Source: CAVPHV01 sp963704825
GTDB taxonomy: Bacteria; Actinomycetota; Acidimicrobiia; Spongiisociales; UBA5794
Direction: 5' to 3'
DNA length: 64,000 bases
Assembly (NCBI GenBank): GCA_963704825.1
Contig: CAVPHV010000004.1
Location: 1 to 64,000, forward strand
Part shown: one piece after another, positions 42,590 through 51,372 of the stretch
Layout of the letters: each line of letters opens with the position of its first letter
How positions within the stretch are numbered: position 1 is the first letter of the stretch
The notes under the pieces: model-generated
What the model was told of the DNA's origin: nothing
Seen by the model: only the letters and a program-made list of their open reading frames with translations
The model's database searches: none
Program-made: the position numbers and the translations under genes

Positions 42590-43999
42590 ATGAGCCAGAA
42601 CGATGCGGATACGGCGGCCTACATCTCCGAGCTGATGGACCGCGCCCGTAGGGCGCAGAAGGTTGCAGAAGGGTTCTCCCAAGAGAAGGTCGACGAGCTC
42701 GCCTATGCAATCGCCTGGGAAATCGCCGCAAATGACGAACTTCTCAGGGAAATCGCCGAATTCTCATTCGCGGAATGCCGGTTGGGGGATATCCCCTCGA
42801 AAGTCGCCAAGGTCGCCGGGAAATGCCGGGGAATCCTCTATGACGTCAAGGGGGTCAAGAGCGTGGGGGTCGTCGAGGAGATCCCCGAACGCGGGCTTGT
42901 TCGCATTGCAAAACCTGTTGGCGTCATCGGCTCGTTGGTACCCAGCACCCAGGGAGAGTTTCATCCGCTGACTCAGGCCATCTTCGTGGTCAAAGCCCGG
43001 GACGCGGTCATATTCTCACCCCATCCCAGGAGCAAGCTCACCACGGCGAAGGTGACAAACCTGCTGCGGGCCGTGATGAAGAAGTACGGCGCTCCGGAGG
43101 ATCTGTTCATCGCCATCGAGGATCCTTCGATTCCCAAGACCAATGAGCTGATGAAGCAATGTGATCTGGTCATCGCCACCGGTGGCCAGCCCATGGTCCG
43201 TGCGGCCCACAGTTCGGGAACGCCGGCGTTCGGTGTCGGAGCCGGGAACGCCATCATCATCATCGACAAGACCGCCGACCTTGCCGAGGCAGCTGCCAAG
43301 ATCAAAGCCAGCAAGACATTCGACCTTGCCGCAGGGTGTTCCTGTGACAACGCTGTCGTGATCGACGAGTCGGTGTACGCCGAGATGCTGGCCGAGTTCG
43401 AGAAGGTCGGTGCTCATCTGCTCAATGCGGATGAGAAGGAGAAGCTAAGGAAGGCAATCTGGCCTGAATGGCCCGCAAACCACATCATCAACAGGCATGT
43501 CGTGGCGTCGCCGGTGAGTGATATCGCCGAGCTGGCAGGTCTCGATGTCCCCGAGGGAACGAGCTTCCTGCTGGTGGAAGAGGACAAGACCGGGGAAGCC
43601 TCGCCATTCAGCGGCGAGAAGATGAGTCTCGTACTGACTGTCTACAAGAGCAGCAGCATCGACGAAGCCATCCGTATCACCAACGAGAACCATGCGTACT
43701 CGGGCCACGGACACTCATGCGGAATCTTCTCGGCAACACCTGAGAACGTGGAGAAGCTGGCGTTGGGAACCTATACGACTCGTGTGGTCGTCAACCAGCC
43801 TCAGGCTGCAACCAACGGCGGCAGCTGGGTCAGCGGAATGCCATTCACCCACTCTCTAGGCTGCGGAACCTGGGGCGGCAACGGCCTATCGGAGAACGTT
43901 GCCCTCAAGCACTACCTGAACAACACCTGGGTCATCCGCGAGATCCCCAGCTTCCAACCAACCGACGAGGAGCTGTTCTCCGGCTTCACCCCTCGTTGA
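42590..43999 (+). CDS. CoA-acylating aldehyde dehydrogenase (SucD/SauS/EutE type)
   Basis: 469 residues after TTGGAGGAGACC. NAD-binding aldehyde dehydrogenase fold of the CoA-dependent class: KPVGVIGSLVPSTQGEFHPL (about 108-127), CDLVIATGGQPMVRAAHSSG, GVGAGNAIIIIDKTADL and the catalytic cysteine in LAAGCSCDNAVV (about 245-256). Relatives oxidise succinate semialdehyde or sulfoacetaldehyde to the CoA thioester, i.e. small anionic aldehydes. First gene of a five-gene unit of lower GC than its neighbours. Substrate not determinable; malic semialdehyde is my proposal. Confidence 0.85.
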   Translation: MSQNDADTAAYISELMDRARRAQKVAEGFSQEKVDELAYAIAWEIAANDELLREIAEFSFAECRLGDIPSKVAKVAGKCRGILYDVKGVKSVGVVEEIPERGLVRIAKPVGVIGSLVPSTQGEFHPLTQAIFVVKARDAVIFSPHPRSKLTTAKVTNLLRAVMKKYGAPEDLFIAIEDPSIPKTNELMKQCDLVIATGGQPMVRAAHSSGTPAFGVGAGNAIIIIDKTADLAEAAAKIKASKTFDLAAGCSCDNAVVIDESVYAEMLAEFEKVGAHLLNADEKEKLRKAIWPEWPANHIINRHVVASPVSDIAELAGLDVPEGTSFLLVEEDKTGEASPFSGEKMSLVLTVYKSSSIDEAIRITNENHAYSGHGHSCGIFSATPENVEKLALGTYTTRVVVNQPQAATNGGSWVSGMPFTHSLGCGTWGGNGLSENVALKHYLNNTWVIREIPSFQPTDEELFSGFTPR

Positions 44000-44021
44000 T
44001 GGTGGGAATCTGGAGAAGACC

Positions 44022-45479
44022 TTGAACGACAATCGGATTTCTACAGCCGAGGAGGCAGCCGCCTCAATCGGTGACGGCATGACCGTTGCGATGAGCGGAT
44101 ATGCCATGGCGGGATATCCGAAAGCGGTTGTCGAAGCTCTGGTGCAACGCAAACAGAGTGGTGAGGACTTGGCGTTCGAGCTGATCACCGGCGCCAATGT
44201 GCCCTGGCTGGACGAGAAGCTCGGAGCCGAGGAACTCGTCACCCGGAGGGCCCCGATGGTGGCCAGCCGAACCCTCGCCGCCCAGGCCAATAGCGGTGCT
44301 CTCCGCTACGTGGAGCAGCAGATGAGCAAGATGCCCCGGCTGCTCAGAAACCACAGCTTCGGGGAGATCGATGTTGCAGTGGTCGAAGCTCTGGGTTTCG
44401 ACGAGGACGGCGACCTCATCCCCACCAGCTCCATCGGTATGGCCCACTATCTGATGGATGCGACCGACAAAATCATTGTCGAGATCAATGCTGCCCAGCC
44501 GGAGGTCCTCCACACCCTGCATGACGTGTTTGTACCGGCAGCAGCGCCCAACACGCAGCCGATCCCGTTGGTTCGCACCAGTCAGCGAATCGGCAAGCCG
44601 GGAATCCCGGTTGACTCGAACAAGATCCGCCACATCGTCGAAACCAACATCCCGGAACGGCTGGGTCCTCAGCCGGCAGGCACCGCGGTGACAAAGGGCA
44701 TCGCCGACCACCTGTTCAACTTCCTCGAGCTTGAGGTCCAGAAAACCGGGCATCTCCCGCCGATTCAGACCGGCTTCGGCAGCCTTGCCGATTCCATTGC
44801 CGACGCATTCCAGCGTTCCAGCTTCCGCGATCTGCAGTTCTTCTGCGGTGGCATCACCGAGCCGGTGCTGGAGCTCCTTGCCTCGGGAAAGGCAACGGCT
44901 CTGTCAACCGGCGGGTTGGGGATGAGCGAGCGGGTGGAGCAGATCCTGAACGACACTCCGAATCTGCGAGACCACCTGGTGATTCGCAATGGCGACATCA
45001 CCAACAGCGCCGAGGTGATTGGCCGGCTGGGGCTGGTTGCGCTGAACACCGGTATTGAGATCGACATCTACGGCAATGTGAACTCGAGCCATATCGCCGG
45101 GAGCCGGGTGGTGAACGGCATCGGGGGTGGAGCGAGTTTCGCGCAAAACGCCGGCCTGTCCGTGATTCTGATTCCTTCCACGGCCAAGGGTGGAGCCGTT
45201 TCGAATATCGTCCCCATGGTGTCCCACCAGGACATCGGCGAGCACGATGTCGACGTCGTTGTCACCGAGCACGGCGTGGCCGACCTACGCGGGCTGGACG
45301 ACGGAGAACGAGCGGACGCCATCGTCGCGCACTGCGCTTCCGAGGCGTATCGGGGTCAGCTGACGGCTTACCTACAGACATCACGTGAGCAAATCGGCGG
45401 GCACCATCCCCAGCTACCCGCAGCGGCGTTTGGCTGGTATCGGCGGCTCAAGGACGAAGGGACCATGCTGGCGACATGA
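44022..45479 (+). CDS. Acetyl-CoA hydrolase/succinyl-CoA:acetate CoA-transferase family
   Basis: 485 residues with TTG start after TGGAGAAGACC. Class I CoA-transferase of the Cat1/AarC/Ach1 type: ITGANVPWLDE, the catalytic glutamate region TGIEIDIYGNVNSSHIAGSR (about 345-364), the oxyanion glycine loop NGIGGGASFAQNAGLSV and VPMVSHQDIGEHDVDVVVTEHGVADLRG. It would move CoA between the product of the aldehyde dehydrogenase and another acid. The stop overlaps the lyase start (ATGA). Confidence 0.87.
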   Translation: MNDNRISTAEEAAASIGDGMTVAMSGYAMAGYPKAVVEALVQRKQSGEDLAFELITGANVPWLDEKLGAEELVTRRAPMVASRTLAAQANSGALRYVEQQMSKMPRLLRNHSFGEIDVAVVEALGFDEDGDLIPTSSIGMAHYLMDATDKIIVEINAAQPEVLHTLHDVFVPAAAPNTQPIPLVRTSQRIGKPGIPVDSNKIRHIVETNIPERLGPQPAGTAVTKGIADHLFNFLELEVQKTGHLPPIQTGFGSLADSIADAFQRSSFRDLQFFCGGITEPVLELLASGKATALSTGGLGMSERVEQILNDTPNLRDHLVIRNGDITNSAEVIGRLGLVALNTGIEIDIYGNVNSSHIAGSRVVNGIGGGASFAQNAGLSVILIPSTAKGGAVSNIVPMVSHQDIGEHDVDVVVTEHGVADLRGLDDGERADAIVAHCASEAYRGQLTAYLQTSREQIGGHHPQLPAAAFGWYRRLKDEGTMLAT

Positions 45480-46375
45480 AGAAGATCGAACTGTATGAAG
45501 TAGGACCCCGCGATGGTTTTCAGATGGTGGATGAGTACATTCCGCTGGAGACGAAGGTTCGCATCGTCGAGGGGCTCCTGGATGCCGGAGTGCGGCATCT
45601 GCAAATGACATCCTTCGTCAGCCCGAAGGCGATTCCGCAAATGCGAGATGCGGCGGAATTGGCTTCGAGAGTCGTCGGCAAGTACCCCGATGCAGACCTC
45701 TTTGCGCTGGTCCCGAACCTGCGCGGCGCCGAGGCGGCCTGGGAATCCGGCCTCAGATCGGTGTCCTATGTCGTCTCGCTGGGAGAGAGCCACAACAAGG
45801 CCAATATCAGGCGAACACACGCAGAGTCGTTCTCCGGACTGCAGGCGATTCTGGAGGCCTATCCGGCAATGGATGTCTGTTTGGATCTGTCCACCACGTT
45901 CGGTTGTCCGTTTGAGGGGAAGAAGACCGAAGACGACGTTGTGCCGTTCCTGAAACCCTACGTCGACAGCGGGATCCAGACCGTCAACCTCTGCGACACA
46001 ATCGGAATCGCCAACCCCGCTCAGGTGCGTCGGATCATCGAAGCCGTCTGGGCCGAGTACCCGTCGCTTGATCTTCAGGTTCACATTCACGACACCCGCA
46101 ACATGGGCATGGTCAACACGCTGGCCGCCATCGAGCTTGGCGTCGACAAAGTGCAATCGACCCTGGGCGGCCTGGGTGGCTGTCCGTTCGCCCCCGGGGC
46201 ATCCGGCAACCTGGCCACCGAGGACCTGGCGTTCATGCTGTCAGAGATGGGATACCAACTCGACGTCGACATCCCGAAGATGATCGATCTCGCCAGGTGG
46301 CAAGCCTCGGCAATTCCTACCGGACAGTTCAGCGGACATCAATTCAGAGTTCCACCAACTAGCAGTACGTCGTAG
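45476..46375 (+). CDS. HMG-CoA-lyase-like enzyme
   Basis: 299 residues. DRE-TIM metallolyase: EVGPRDGFQMVDEYIP (about residues 7-22, catalytic Arg/Asp), VSLGESHNKANI, the metal His pair in VHIHDTRNMGMVNTLAAIE and the cysteine loop GLGGCPFAPGASGNLATEDL (about 225-244). All active-site residues of HMG-CoA lyase are present, so it should split a 3-hydroxyacyl-CoA into acetyl-CoA and a keto or aldehyde acid. No leucine-degradation genes are nearby, so a different 3-hydroxyacyl-CoA, such as a malyl-type one, is more likely. Confidence 0.85.
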   Translation: MKKIELYEVGPRDGFQMVDEYIPLETKVRIVEGLLDAGVRHLQMTSFVSPKAIPQMRDAAELASRVVGKYPDADLFALVPNLRGAEAAWESGLRSVSYVVSLGESHNKANIRRTHAESFSGLQAILEAYPAMDVCLDLSTTFGCPFEGKKTEDDVVPFLKPYVDSGIQTVNLCDTIGIANPAQVRRIIEAVWAEYPSLDLQVHIHDTRNMGMVNTLAAIELGVDKVQSTLGGLGGCPFAPGASGNLATEDLAFMLSEMGYQLDVDIPKMIDLARWQASAIPTGQFSGHQFRVPPTSSTS

Positions 46376-46396
46376 ATCGCGCACGGAGAAGCACAT

Positions 46397-47242
46397 ATGG
46401 CAAACAAGGAAACGGTTGACCTCATCAAGATGAAGTCTGCTCGGATGCGGCGGCATGTCATCGAGATGGGATTCGGGGCAGGGGGCCGCGGCGCCCACTT
46501 CGGACCGGCGCTATCCAGCATCGAAATCGTGGCGAGCCTCTTTTTCGGAATCATGAACAATGATCCCAAGAATCCCACGATGGCGGATCGGGACCGATTC
46601 GTGCAGAGCAAAGGCCATGCCTGTCTTGCCTTGTACTCGGCCCTGGGGGAGGCCGGCTACATCACCAGGGAACAGATGGCCACGTTCAAGGGCGATGGCA
46701 GCTTCCTCGCCGGGCATCCCACCCGGAACCCGCAATACGGCATCGAGGTGTCGTCGGGAACCCTCGGTAACGGCTTCGCCGTTGCTTGCGGGATGGCGAA
46801 GGCGGCGAAGATCAAGGGCGAGGATCACAAGGTGTTCAGCCTCGTTGGGGACGGAGAGTGCAACGAAGGGGTCATCTGGGAAGCGGCCATGAATGCCGTC
46901 AAGTACGAGCTGGACAACCTCATCGCCATCATCGATCGCAATTTTGTCCAGCTGGCCGGCACCACCAAAGACATCATGGATGTCGACATCGAGGCGCTGT
47001 GGAGAGCTGCGGGCTGGGACGTCGTGGTCCTCGAGGATGGCAACGACGCGGCCAGCTTGCTCGATGCCCTGGAGACAATGAAAGAGTCCAGCAATGGGAA
47101 GCCTCACGTGATCATTGCCAATACGACGAAGGGCAAGGGCATCTCGTTCATGGAGGGCAGCCTCAACTGGCATGCCCGACCAATGAACAAAGAGCAATAC
47201 GACGAAGCGATTGCGGATCTAGAGAACGCGAAGACGACATGA
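46397..47242 (+). CDS. Split transketolase, N-terminal (ThDP-binding) subunit
   Basis: 281 residues. ThDP pyrophosphate/Mg motif GDGECNEGVIWEAAMNAVKY (about 152-171) then DNLIAIIDRN. Further motifs are FVQSKGHACLALYSALGEAGY and GHPTRNPQYGIEVSSGTLGNG (conserved His). It corresponds to the first half of standard transketolase, and the second half is the next, overlapping gene. Split transketolases in catabolic clusters often act on unusual ketoses, as in the apiose and sulfoquinovose sulfo-TK pathways. Confidence 0.9.
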   Translation: MANKETVDLIKMKSARMRRHVIEMGFGAGGRGAHFGPALSSIEIVASLFFGIMNNDPKNPTMADRDRFVQSKGHACLALYSALGEAGYITREQMATFKGDGSFLAGHPTRNPQYGIEVSSGTLGNGFAVACGMAKAAKIKGEDHKVFSLVGDGECNEGVIWEAAMNAVKYELDNLIAIIDRNFVQLAGTTKDIMDVDIEALWRAAGWDVVVLEDGNDAASLLDALETMKESSNGKPHVIIANTTKGKGISFMEGSLNWHARPMNKEQYDEAIADLENAKTT

Positions 47243-48204
47243 ACAAAGCAGCACTGGACAAGTTGCAGGAGTGGTCGGAGGCGGGTCACCGCACAGTGCA
47301 GGCAGACACCCTGGTGATGCTGGCCGCCGAGTATCCGGAAATGGTTGCGCTGAGCGCCGACCTCACCCCTACCGCTCGGTTGGTCGAATTCAAGGACACC
47401 TACCCGGATCGGTTCTTCGATGTCGGCATTGCCGAACAGAATTTGATCGACTTCTCAGCCGGTCTCGCCCTCGAAGGGCTGCGTCCGTTTGCGGTCGGTC
47501 TGGCGGCGATGGTGCCGATGCGTCCGGCCGAGCAGATGCGTGCCGCCATCGGCTACATGAAAGCGAACGTGACGGTCATCGGGATTGAAGCCGGGGTGCG
47601 TTTCGGCCCGCTGGGGAACACTCACTACGCCATGGACGACATCGCCGTGGTCAGAGCGATCCCGAACTTCACGGTGATCGCCCCGTCGGATCCGCTCTCG
47701 ACCCACAAGGCGCTCTACGCCTGCATCGAGCACGAGGGTCCCGTCTACATGCGGCTCACCGGCGGTCCGGGATACCCAGTGATGTATGCCGAGGATTTTG
47801 ATTTCCAGATCGGCAAAGCCATCGAGTACCGCTCGGGCAGTGATGTGGCGTTCATAACGAGCGGATCGCTCCTGGCCGATGCGGTCGGTGCTGCGGACAT
47901 CCTCGAGGGCAAGGGGATTTCAACCCGGGTTGTCGACATGCACACGGTGAAACCGTTGGATACCGAGATGCTTGACAGGGTATTTGCCGAAAACCAGCTC
48001 GTCGTGACGGTTGAAGAACACAGCTCGATAGGCGGCCTGGGAGGGGCGGTTGCGGAATACAAAGCCGGGTTCGCCGATGCTCCAAGACAGGTAATCGCCA
48101 GCCTGGGCGACAAGTTCCAGAAGCTTGGCGACCACAAGTTCCTGATGAAGGAAAACGGGTTGACCGCCCCTGACTTGGCAGGTCTGGCGAAGGGGAACCT
48201 GTGA
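47239..48204 (+). CDS. Split transketolase, C-terminal subunit
   Basis: 321 residues, ATG overlapping the N-subunit stop (ATGA). The pyrimidine-binding domain carries the catalytic Glu in VGIAEQNLIDFSAGLALEG (about 56-74) and the loop GVRFGPLGNTHYAMDDIAVVRAIPN. The transketolase C-domain follows (TSGSLLADAVGAADILEGKG, VVDMHTVKPLD, VTVEEHSSIGGLGGAVAE). Last gene of the cassette. Together the two subunits transfer a two-carbon ketol unit from a ketose donor to an aldose acceptor. Confidence 0.9.
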   Translation: MNKAALDKLQEWSEAGHRTVQADTLVMLAAEYPEMVALSADLTPTARLVEFKDTYPDRFFDVGIAEQNLIDFSAGLALEGLRPFAVGLAAMVPMRPAEQMRAAIGYMKANVTVIGIEAGVRFGPLGNTHYAMDDIAVVRAIPNFTVIAPSDPLSTHKALYACIEHEGPVYMRLTGGPGYPVMYAEDFDFQIGKAIEYRSGSDVAFITSGSLLADAVGAADILEGKGISTRVVDMHTVKPLDTEMLDRVFAENQLVVTVEEHSSIGGLGGAVAEYKAGFADAPRQVIASLGDKFQKLGDHKFLMKENGLTAPDLAGLAKGNL

Positions 48205-48235
48205 GCTGCTCTGGGGGAGAGGCAGCGAGCTTGGT

Positions 48236-49000
48236 CTACTGGGCGGTCCAGCCGCCGTCGACGACGAGAACGTGTCCGGTGACCATGTCCGCGGCGGGCG
48301 ATGCCAGATAGATGACGGCCCCAGCCACATCGTCGATGCTGCCGACCTTCCCGGCCGGGATGCGTTCGAGCACGCCGGCGAGATAGTCGGGTTGGTCGAG
48401 CCGTTCGGCGGTGCCCGGCGTGTAGATGAAAGTGGGGGCGACCGCGTTGACGTTGACGCCGCGCGAGGACCACTCGAGCGCCAGTACCTTCGTGAGCAGG
48501 TTGACCCCGCCCTTGCTCGCTGAGTACACCGCATGATCGCGGATACCGACCACGCCGGCTTGCGAGCTGAGATTCACAATTCGGCCGGCGCCCTGTTGCA
48601 GCATGATGCGCCCGGCGGCACGGCAGCAAAAGAACAACCCTTTGAGGTTGACGTTCATGATCTCGTCCCAGTCGGCCTCGGTCACGTCCTCGGCGGGGTG
48701 GTTGGCGCCGAGTCCGGCGTTGTTGACGAGGATGTCGACGGACCCAAAGTGGTTGCGGACCCGATCAAACGCGGCGTCGATGTCGGCGATGTCGGTGACG
48801 TCGAGGTGGACCGGCCACGCAGTGCCGCCATCGGCTTCGATCTCTGCGGCGAGTTCACTGAGAGCGTCGAGGTCCCTGCCGGCGACTGCGACGGAAGCGC
48901 CGGCGGCGGCCAACGATGTGGCCAGGCCGCGGCCGATGCCGCGTCCCGCCCCGGTCACTACCGCTACCCGACCGGCCAGAGAGAAGCTGGGTGGTTCCAT
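48236..49000 (-). CDS. Short-chain dehydrogenase/reductase
   Basis: 254 residues from ATG 49000 (MEPPSFSLAGRVAVVTGAG). GAGRGIGRGLATSLAAAG (about 17-34), NNAGLGANHP (about 92-101), active site YSASKGG (about 160-166) and the C-terminal MVTGHVLVVDGGWT. Convergent with the transketolase cassette and divergent from lacI, sharing the operator region at 49041. Probably a cyclitol or sugar-acid dehydrogenase controlled by the same repressor. Confidence 0.83.
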   Translation of the reverse strand: MEPPSFSLAGRVAVVTGAGRGIGRGLATSLAAAGASVAVAGRDLDALSELAAEIEADGGTAWPVHLDVTDIADIDAAFDRVRNHFGSVDILVNNAGLGANHPAEDVTEADWDEIMNVNLKGLFFCCRAAGRIMLQQGAGRIVNLSSQAGVVGIRDHAVYSASKGGVNLLTKVLALEWSSRGVNVNAVAPTFIYTPGTAERLDQPDYLAGVLERIPAGKVGSIDDVAGAVIYLASPAADMVTGHVLVVDGGWTAQ

Positions 49001-49040
49001 ATCGGCAGTATCGCCGCCGGCGCTCCACAACACCAGCTCT

Positions 49041-49054
49041 GTGGAGCGTTCCAA
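49041..49054. promoter_or_regulatory. LacI-type operator between SDR and lacI-type regulator
   Basis: GTGGAGCGTTCCAA, 22 bases upstream of the lacI-family start and 41 bases upstream of the divergent SDR start. The position implies autoregulation of the repressor and control of the SDR. Confidence 0.75.
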
Positions 49055-49075
49055 AGTGCTGGTAAGTTGACGGCC

Positions 49076-50107
49076 ATGGCAGGGGCGAAGCCAAAACATC
49101 CAACCATCCATGACGTGGCCGAGCGGGCCGGAGTATCCAAGTCTCTCGTATCGCTCGTGATGCGTGGTTCGCCCAACGTCAGCGAGAAACGCCGCGAAGC
49201 GGTGCTCGACGCCGCTCGTGAGCTCAACTACAGCCCCAACGCCGCCGCCCGATCTCTGGCTCGCAGCCGTTCCGGCGTGTTCGGAGTGGTGGTCTCCGAC
49301 CTCCACAATCCCTTCCTTGCCGACGTCGCCGATGGCATCGAGGAAGAGGCGGTCGCCGCCGGGTACCGGGCCCTGTTGAGCACCGGCTTTCTCGACGCCG
49401 AACGGGAGCGCACCGCCGTCGATACCCTCATCCAGTTGCGGGCCGACGGATTGATTCTGCTTGGCAACGTCGGGCCGATCGATCGCTTCGAGGCAACAAC
49501 CGCTTCGGCTCCGATCGTGGTCGTGAGCCGGCCAACCGCATCGACGCTGATGGACTCCGTGGCAGACGACGATCGGCTTGGTGCCGCCATGCTGGTTGAT
49601 CATCTCGTGGGGCTTGGTCATACCCGGATCGCTCACATTTCGCCGGGCGAAGCCGCCGGTGGTCCCGGGCGGCGGGAAGGCTACGAGTCGCAGATGCGCC
49701 ACCACGGTCTCGGCGCCGAAATCAACGTGGTCGGTGGGGCCTTCACCCGCCGCGGCGGTCGGGCCGGCATGGAAAGCCTGTTGGAAGGGACACCATCGCC
49801 GACGGCCGTTATCGCCCCGAACGACTTCGCTGCGATCGGAGTGCTCGAGGTTGCCGATGAGGCGGGGATCGACATACCCGGGCAACTGTCGGTAACGGGC
49901 TACGACAACATTGCCTTGGCTCGGATGGGCCGGATCGACCTCACCACGGTCGCCCAGCCCGCCGAGGAGTTGGGTCGAATTGCTGCCCGGCTGCTCAGAG
50001 AACGAGTCGAGGATGGGCGCCGCGAGGCGCGTCACATCGTCATCCCGCCGACCCTCGTCGTGGGGTCGACCAGCGGGCCGGTACCGAAGGGAGGAGCGCT
50101 GCGATGA
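49076..50107 (+). CDS. LacI-family transcriptional repressor of the cyclitol island
   Basis: 343 residues from ATG 49076. The LacI helix-turn-helix TIHDVAERAGVSKSLVSLVM (about 10-29) and hinge helix NAAARSLARSR are followed by a ribose-binding-protein-like effector domain (GVVVSDLHNPFLADVADGIEEEA, DGLILLG, TAVIAPNDFAAIGVLEVADEAG, SVTGYDNI). Five matching CpG-centred palindromes in the island are its obvious targets. It is translationally coupled (ATGA) to a Gfo/Idh dehydrogenase. The effector is probably a cyclitol or a pathway intermediate. Confidence 0.92.
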   Translation: MAGAKPKHPTIHDVAERAGVSKSLVSLVMRGSPNVSEKRREAVLDAARELNYSPNAAARSLARSRSGVFGVVVSDLHNPFLADVADGIEEEAVAAGYRALLSTGFLDAERERTAVDTLIQLRADGLILLGNVGPIDRFEATTASAPIVVVSRPTASTLMDSVADDDRLGAAMLVDHLVGLGHTRIAHISPGEAAGGPGRREGYESQMRHHGLGAEINVVGGAFTRRGGRAGMESLLEGTPSPTAVIAPNDFAAIGVLEVADEAGIDIPGQLSVTGYDNIALARMGRIDLTTVAQPAEELGRIAARLLRERVEDGRREARHIVIPPTLVVGSTSGPVPKGGALR

Positions 50108-51222
50108 GTGTCGGGGTCGGGCTGATTGGGAGCGGATTCATCGGCAAGGTCCATGCGCTGGCCTACCGGGCGGCTCCTGCGGTATTTGGGTTCGAGCCAC
50201 CCCGCCTCGAGATCCTGGCCGACATCGACGACGCCACCGCAGCACAAGCAGCGCTGGAACTTGGGTTTGGACGGTCGACCGGCGACTGGCGGACCCTGGT
50301 CGCCGACCCTGCTGTCGACCTCGTCGACATCACCACCCCAAACCACCTCCATGAGGAGATGGCTCTGGCCGCCATCGCCGCCGGCAAATCCGTGTACTGC
50401 GAGAAGCCGCTGGCGCCGACTGCGGCCGGTGCAGGTCGAATGGTCGCGGCCGCCGAGGCCGCCGGGGTCCGCACCATGGTCGGGTTCAACTACCTGAAGA
50501 ACCCGATCGCCGCCTTGGCCCGCGAGGTCATCGAGTCGGGCGAGATCGGTGACGTGTTCGGGTACCGCGGCTGGCACTTCGAGGACTACATGCACGATCC
50601 CGACACGCTGGTCAACGCGTGGCGGCTCAATCCGGATACCGGCGACGGAGTCACGTCCGACCTCGGTAGCCACGCCATTTCGATGGCTCGCTACCTCGTC
50701 GGCGACATCGCTGAGGTGTCGGCCCGCCGCACGACGGTCACCCGTACCCGAGCGGTGGGGGAGAATGGGCACGAGGTCGAGGTAGCGGTTCCCGACACCG
50801 TGGCTGCTCTGGTTGGCTTTGGTGGTGGCGTCAACGGAACGATTGAGGCCTCGTGGATGGCAGCCGGGCACAAGCACACGATCGCGGCCGAGGTCTTCGG
50901 TACGAGGGGGACGCTGGCGTTCGACTTCGAGCGGCTCAGCGAGCTCAGGCTGTACCCGGCCGGCCAGCCCCGCGGGCGTGAGGGGTTCACGACCATTCTC
51001 GCCGGGCCGTCCCATCCGGATTTCGCTGCGTTTGTGCCGGCGCCGGGCCACCAACTCGGGTTCAACGATCTCAAGACGATCGAGATCCGCGACCTGTTGG
51101 CTGGCCTCGAACCCGCATCGCCGACTCCATGGCCAGACTTTCGGGAGGCATGGGAGGTCCAAAAGGTGGTCGACGCCATCATCGTTTCGGATCAGTCAGG
51201 CACCTGGGTCCCCATCCGCTGA
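50104..51222 (+). CDS. Gfo/Idh/MocA oxidoreductase 3
   Basis: 372 residues, overlapping the lacI-type stop. IGSGFIGKVHALAYR (about 7-21), EKPLAPTAAGA (about 100-110), VGFNYLKNPIAALAREVIESG and GDGVTSDLGSHAISMARYLVGD (about 180-201). It resembles the second family member (36328) more than the first. Placed with the regulator, it may act on the inducing compound. Two 54-nt repeats lie beyond it, on either side of the serine hydrolase gene. Confidence 0.85.
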   Translation: MSVGVGLIGSGFIGKVHALAYRAAPAVFGFEPPRLEILADIDDATAAQAALELGFGRSTGDWRTLVADPAVDLVDITTPNHLHEEMALAAIAAGKSVYCEKPLAPTAAGAGRMVAAAEAAGVRTMVGFNYLKNPIAALAREVIESGEIGDVFGYRGWHFEDYMHDPDTLVNAWRLNPDTGDGVTSDLGSHAISMARYLVGDIAEVSARRTTVTRTRAVGENGHEVEVAVPDTVAALVGFGGGVNGTIEASWMAAGHKHTIAAEVFGTRGTLAFDFERLSELRLYPAGQPRGREGFTTILAGPSHPDFAAFVPAPGHQLGFNDLKTIEIRDLLAGLEPASPTPWPDFREAWEVQKVVDAIIVSDQSGTWVPIR

Positions 51223-51230
51223 GCCCAATC

Positions 51231-51284
51231 CTGTTCTTGCGTGGTTGGGGTACCAGAAACCGCGCCCGAACCACGCAAGAACGG
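51231..51284. repeat. 54-nt hairpin repeat, copy 5
   Basis: CTGTTCTTGCGTGGTTGGGG, centre TACCAGAAACCGCGC, ending CGAACCACGCAAGAACGG. Eight bases after the Gfo/Idh stop. It marks the right-hand end of the cyclitol island. Confidence 0.8.
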
Positions 51285-51372
51285 GGCGCGCTCGGCCGGC
51301 AACGGGACCTCTTGCCCTGGTCGTATTCACCGAGTTTCGGTAGCGATGGCCGAGGCAATTCGGAGGTGAGGT

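Noticed and set aside
44816..44825. AGCGTTCCAG, half-site like the LacI operator
   Set aside because: Within the CoA-transferase coding region and not palindromic.
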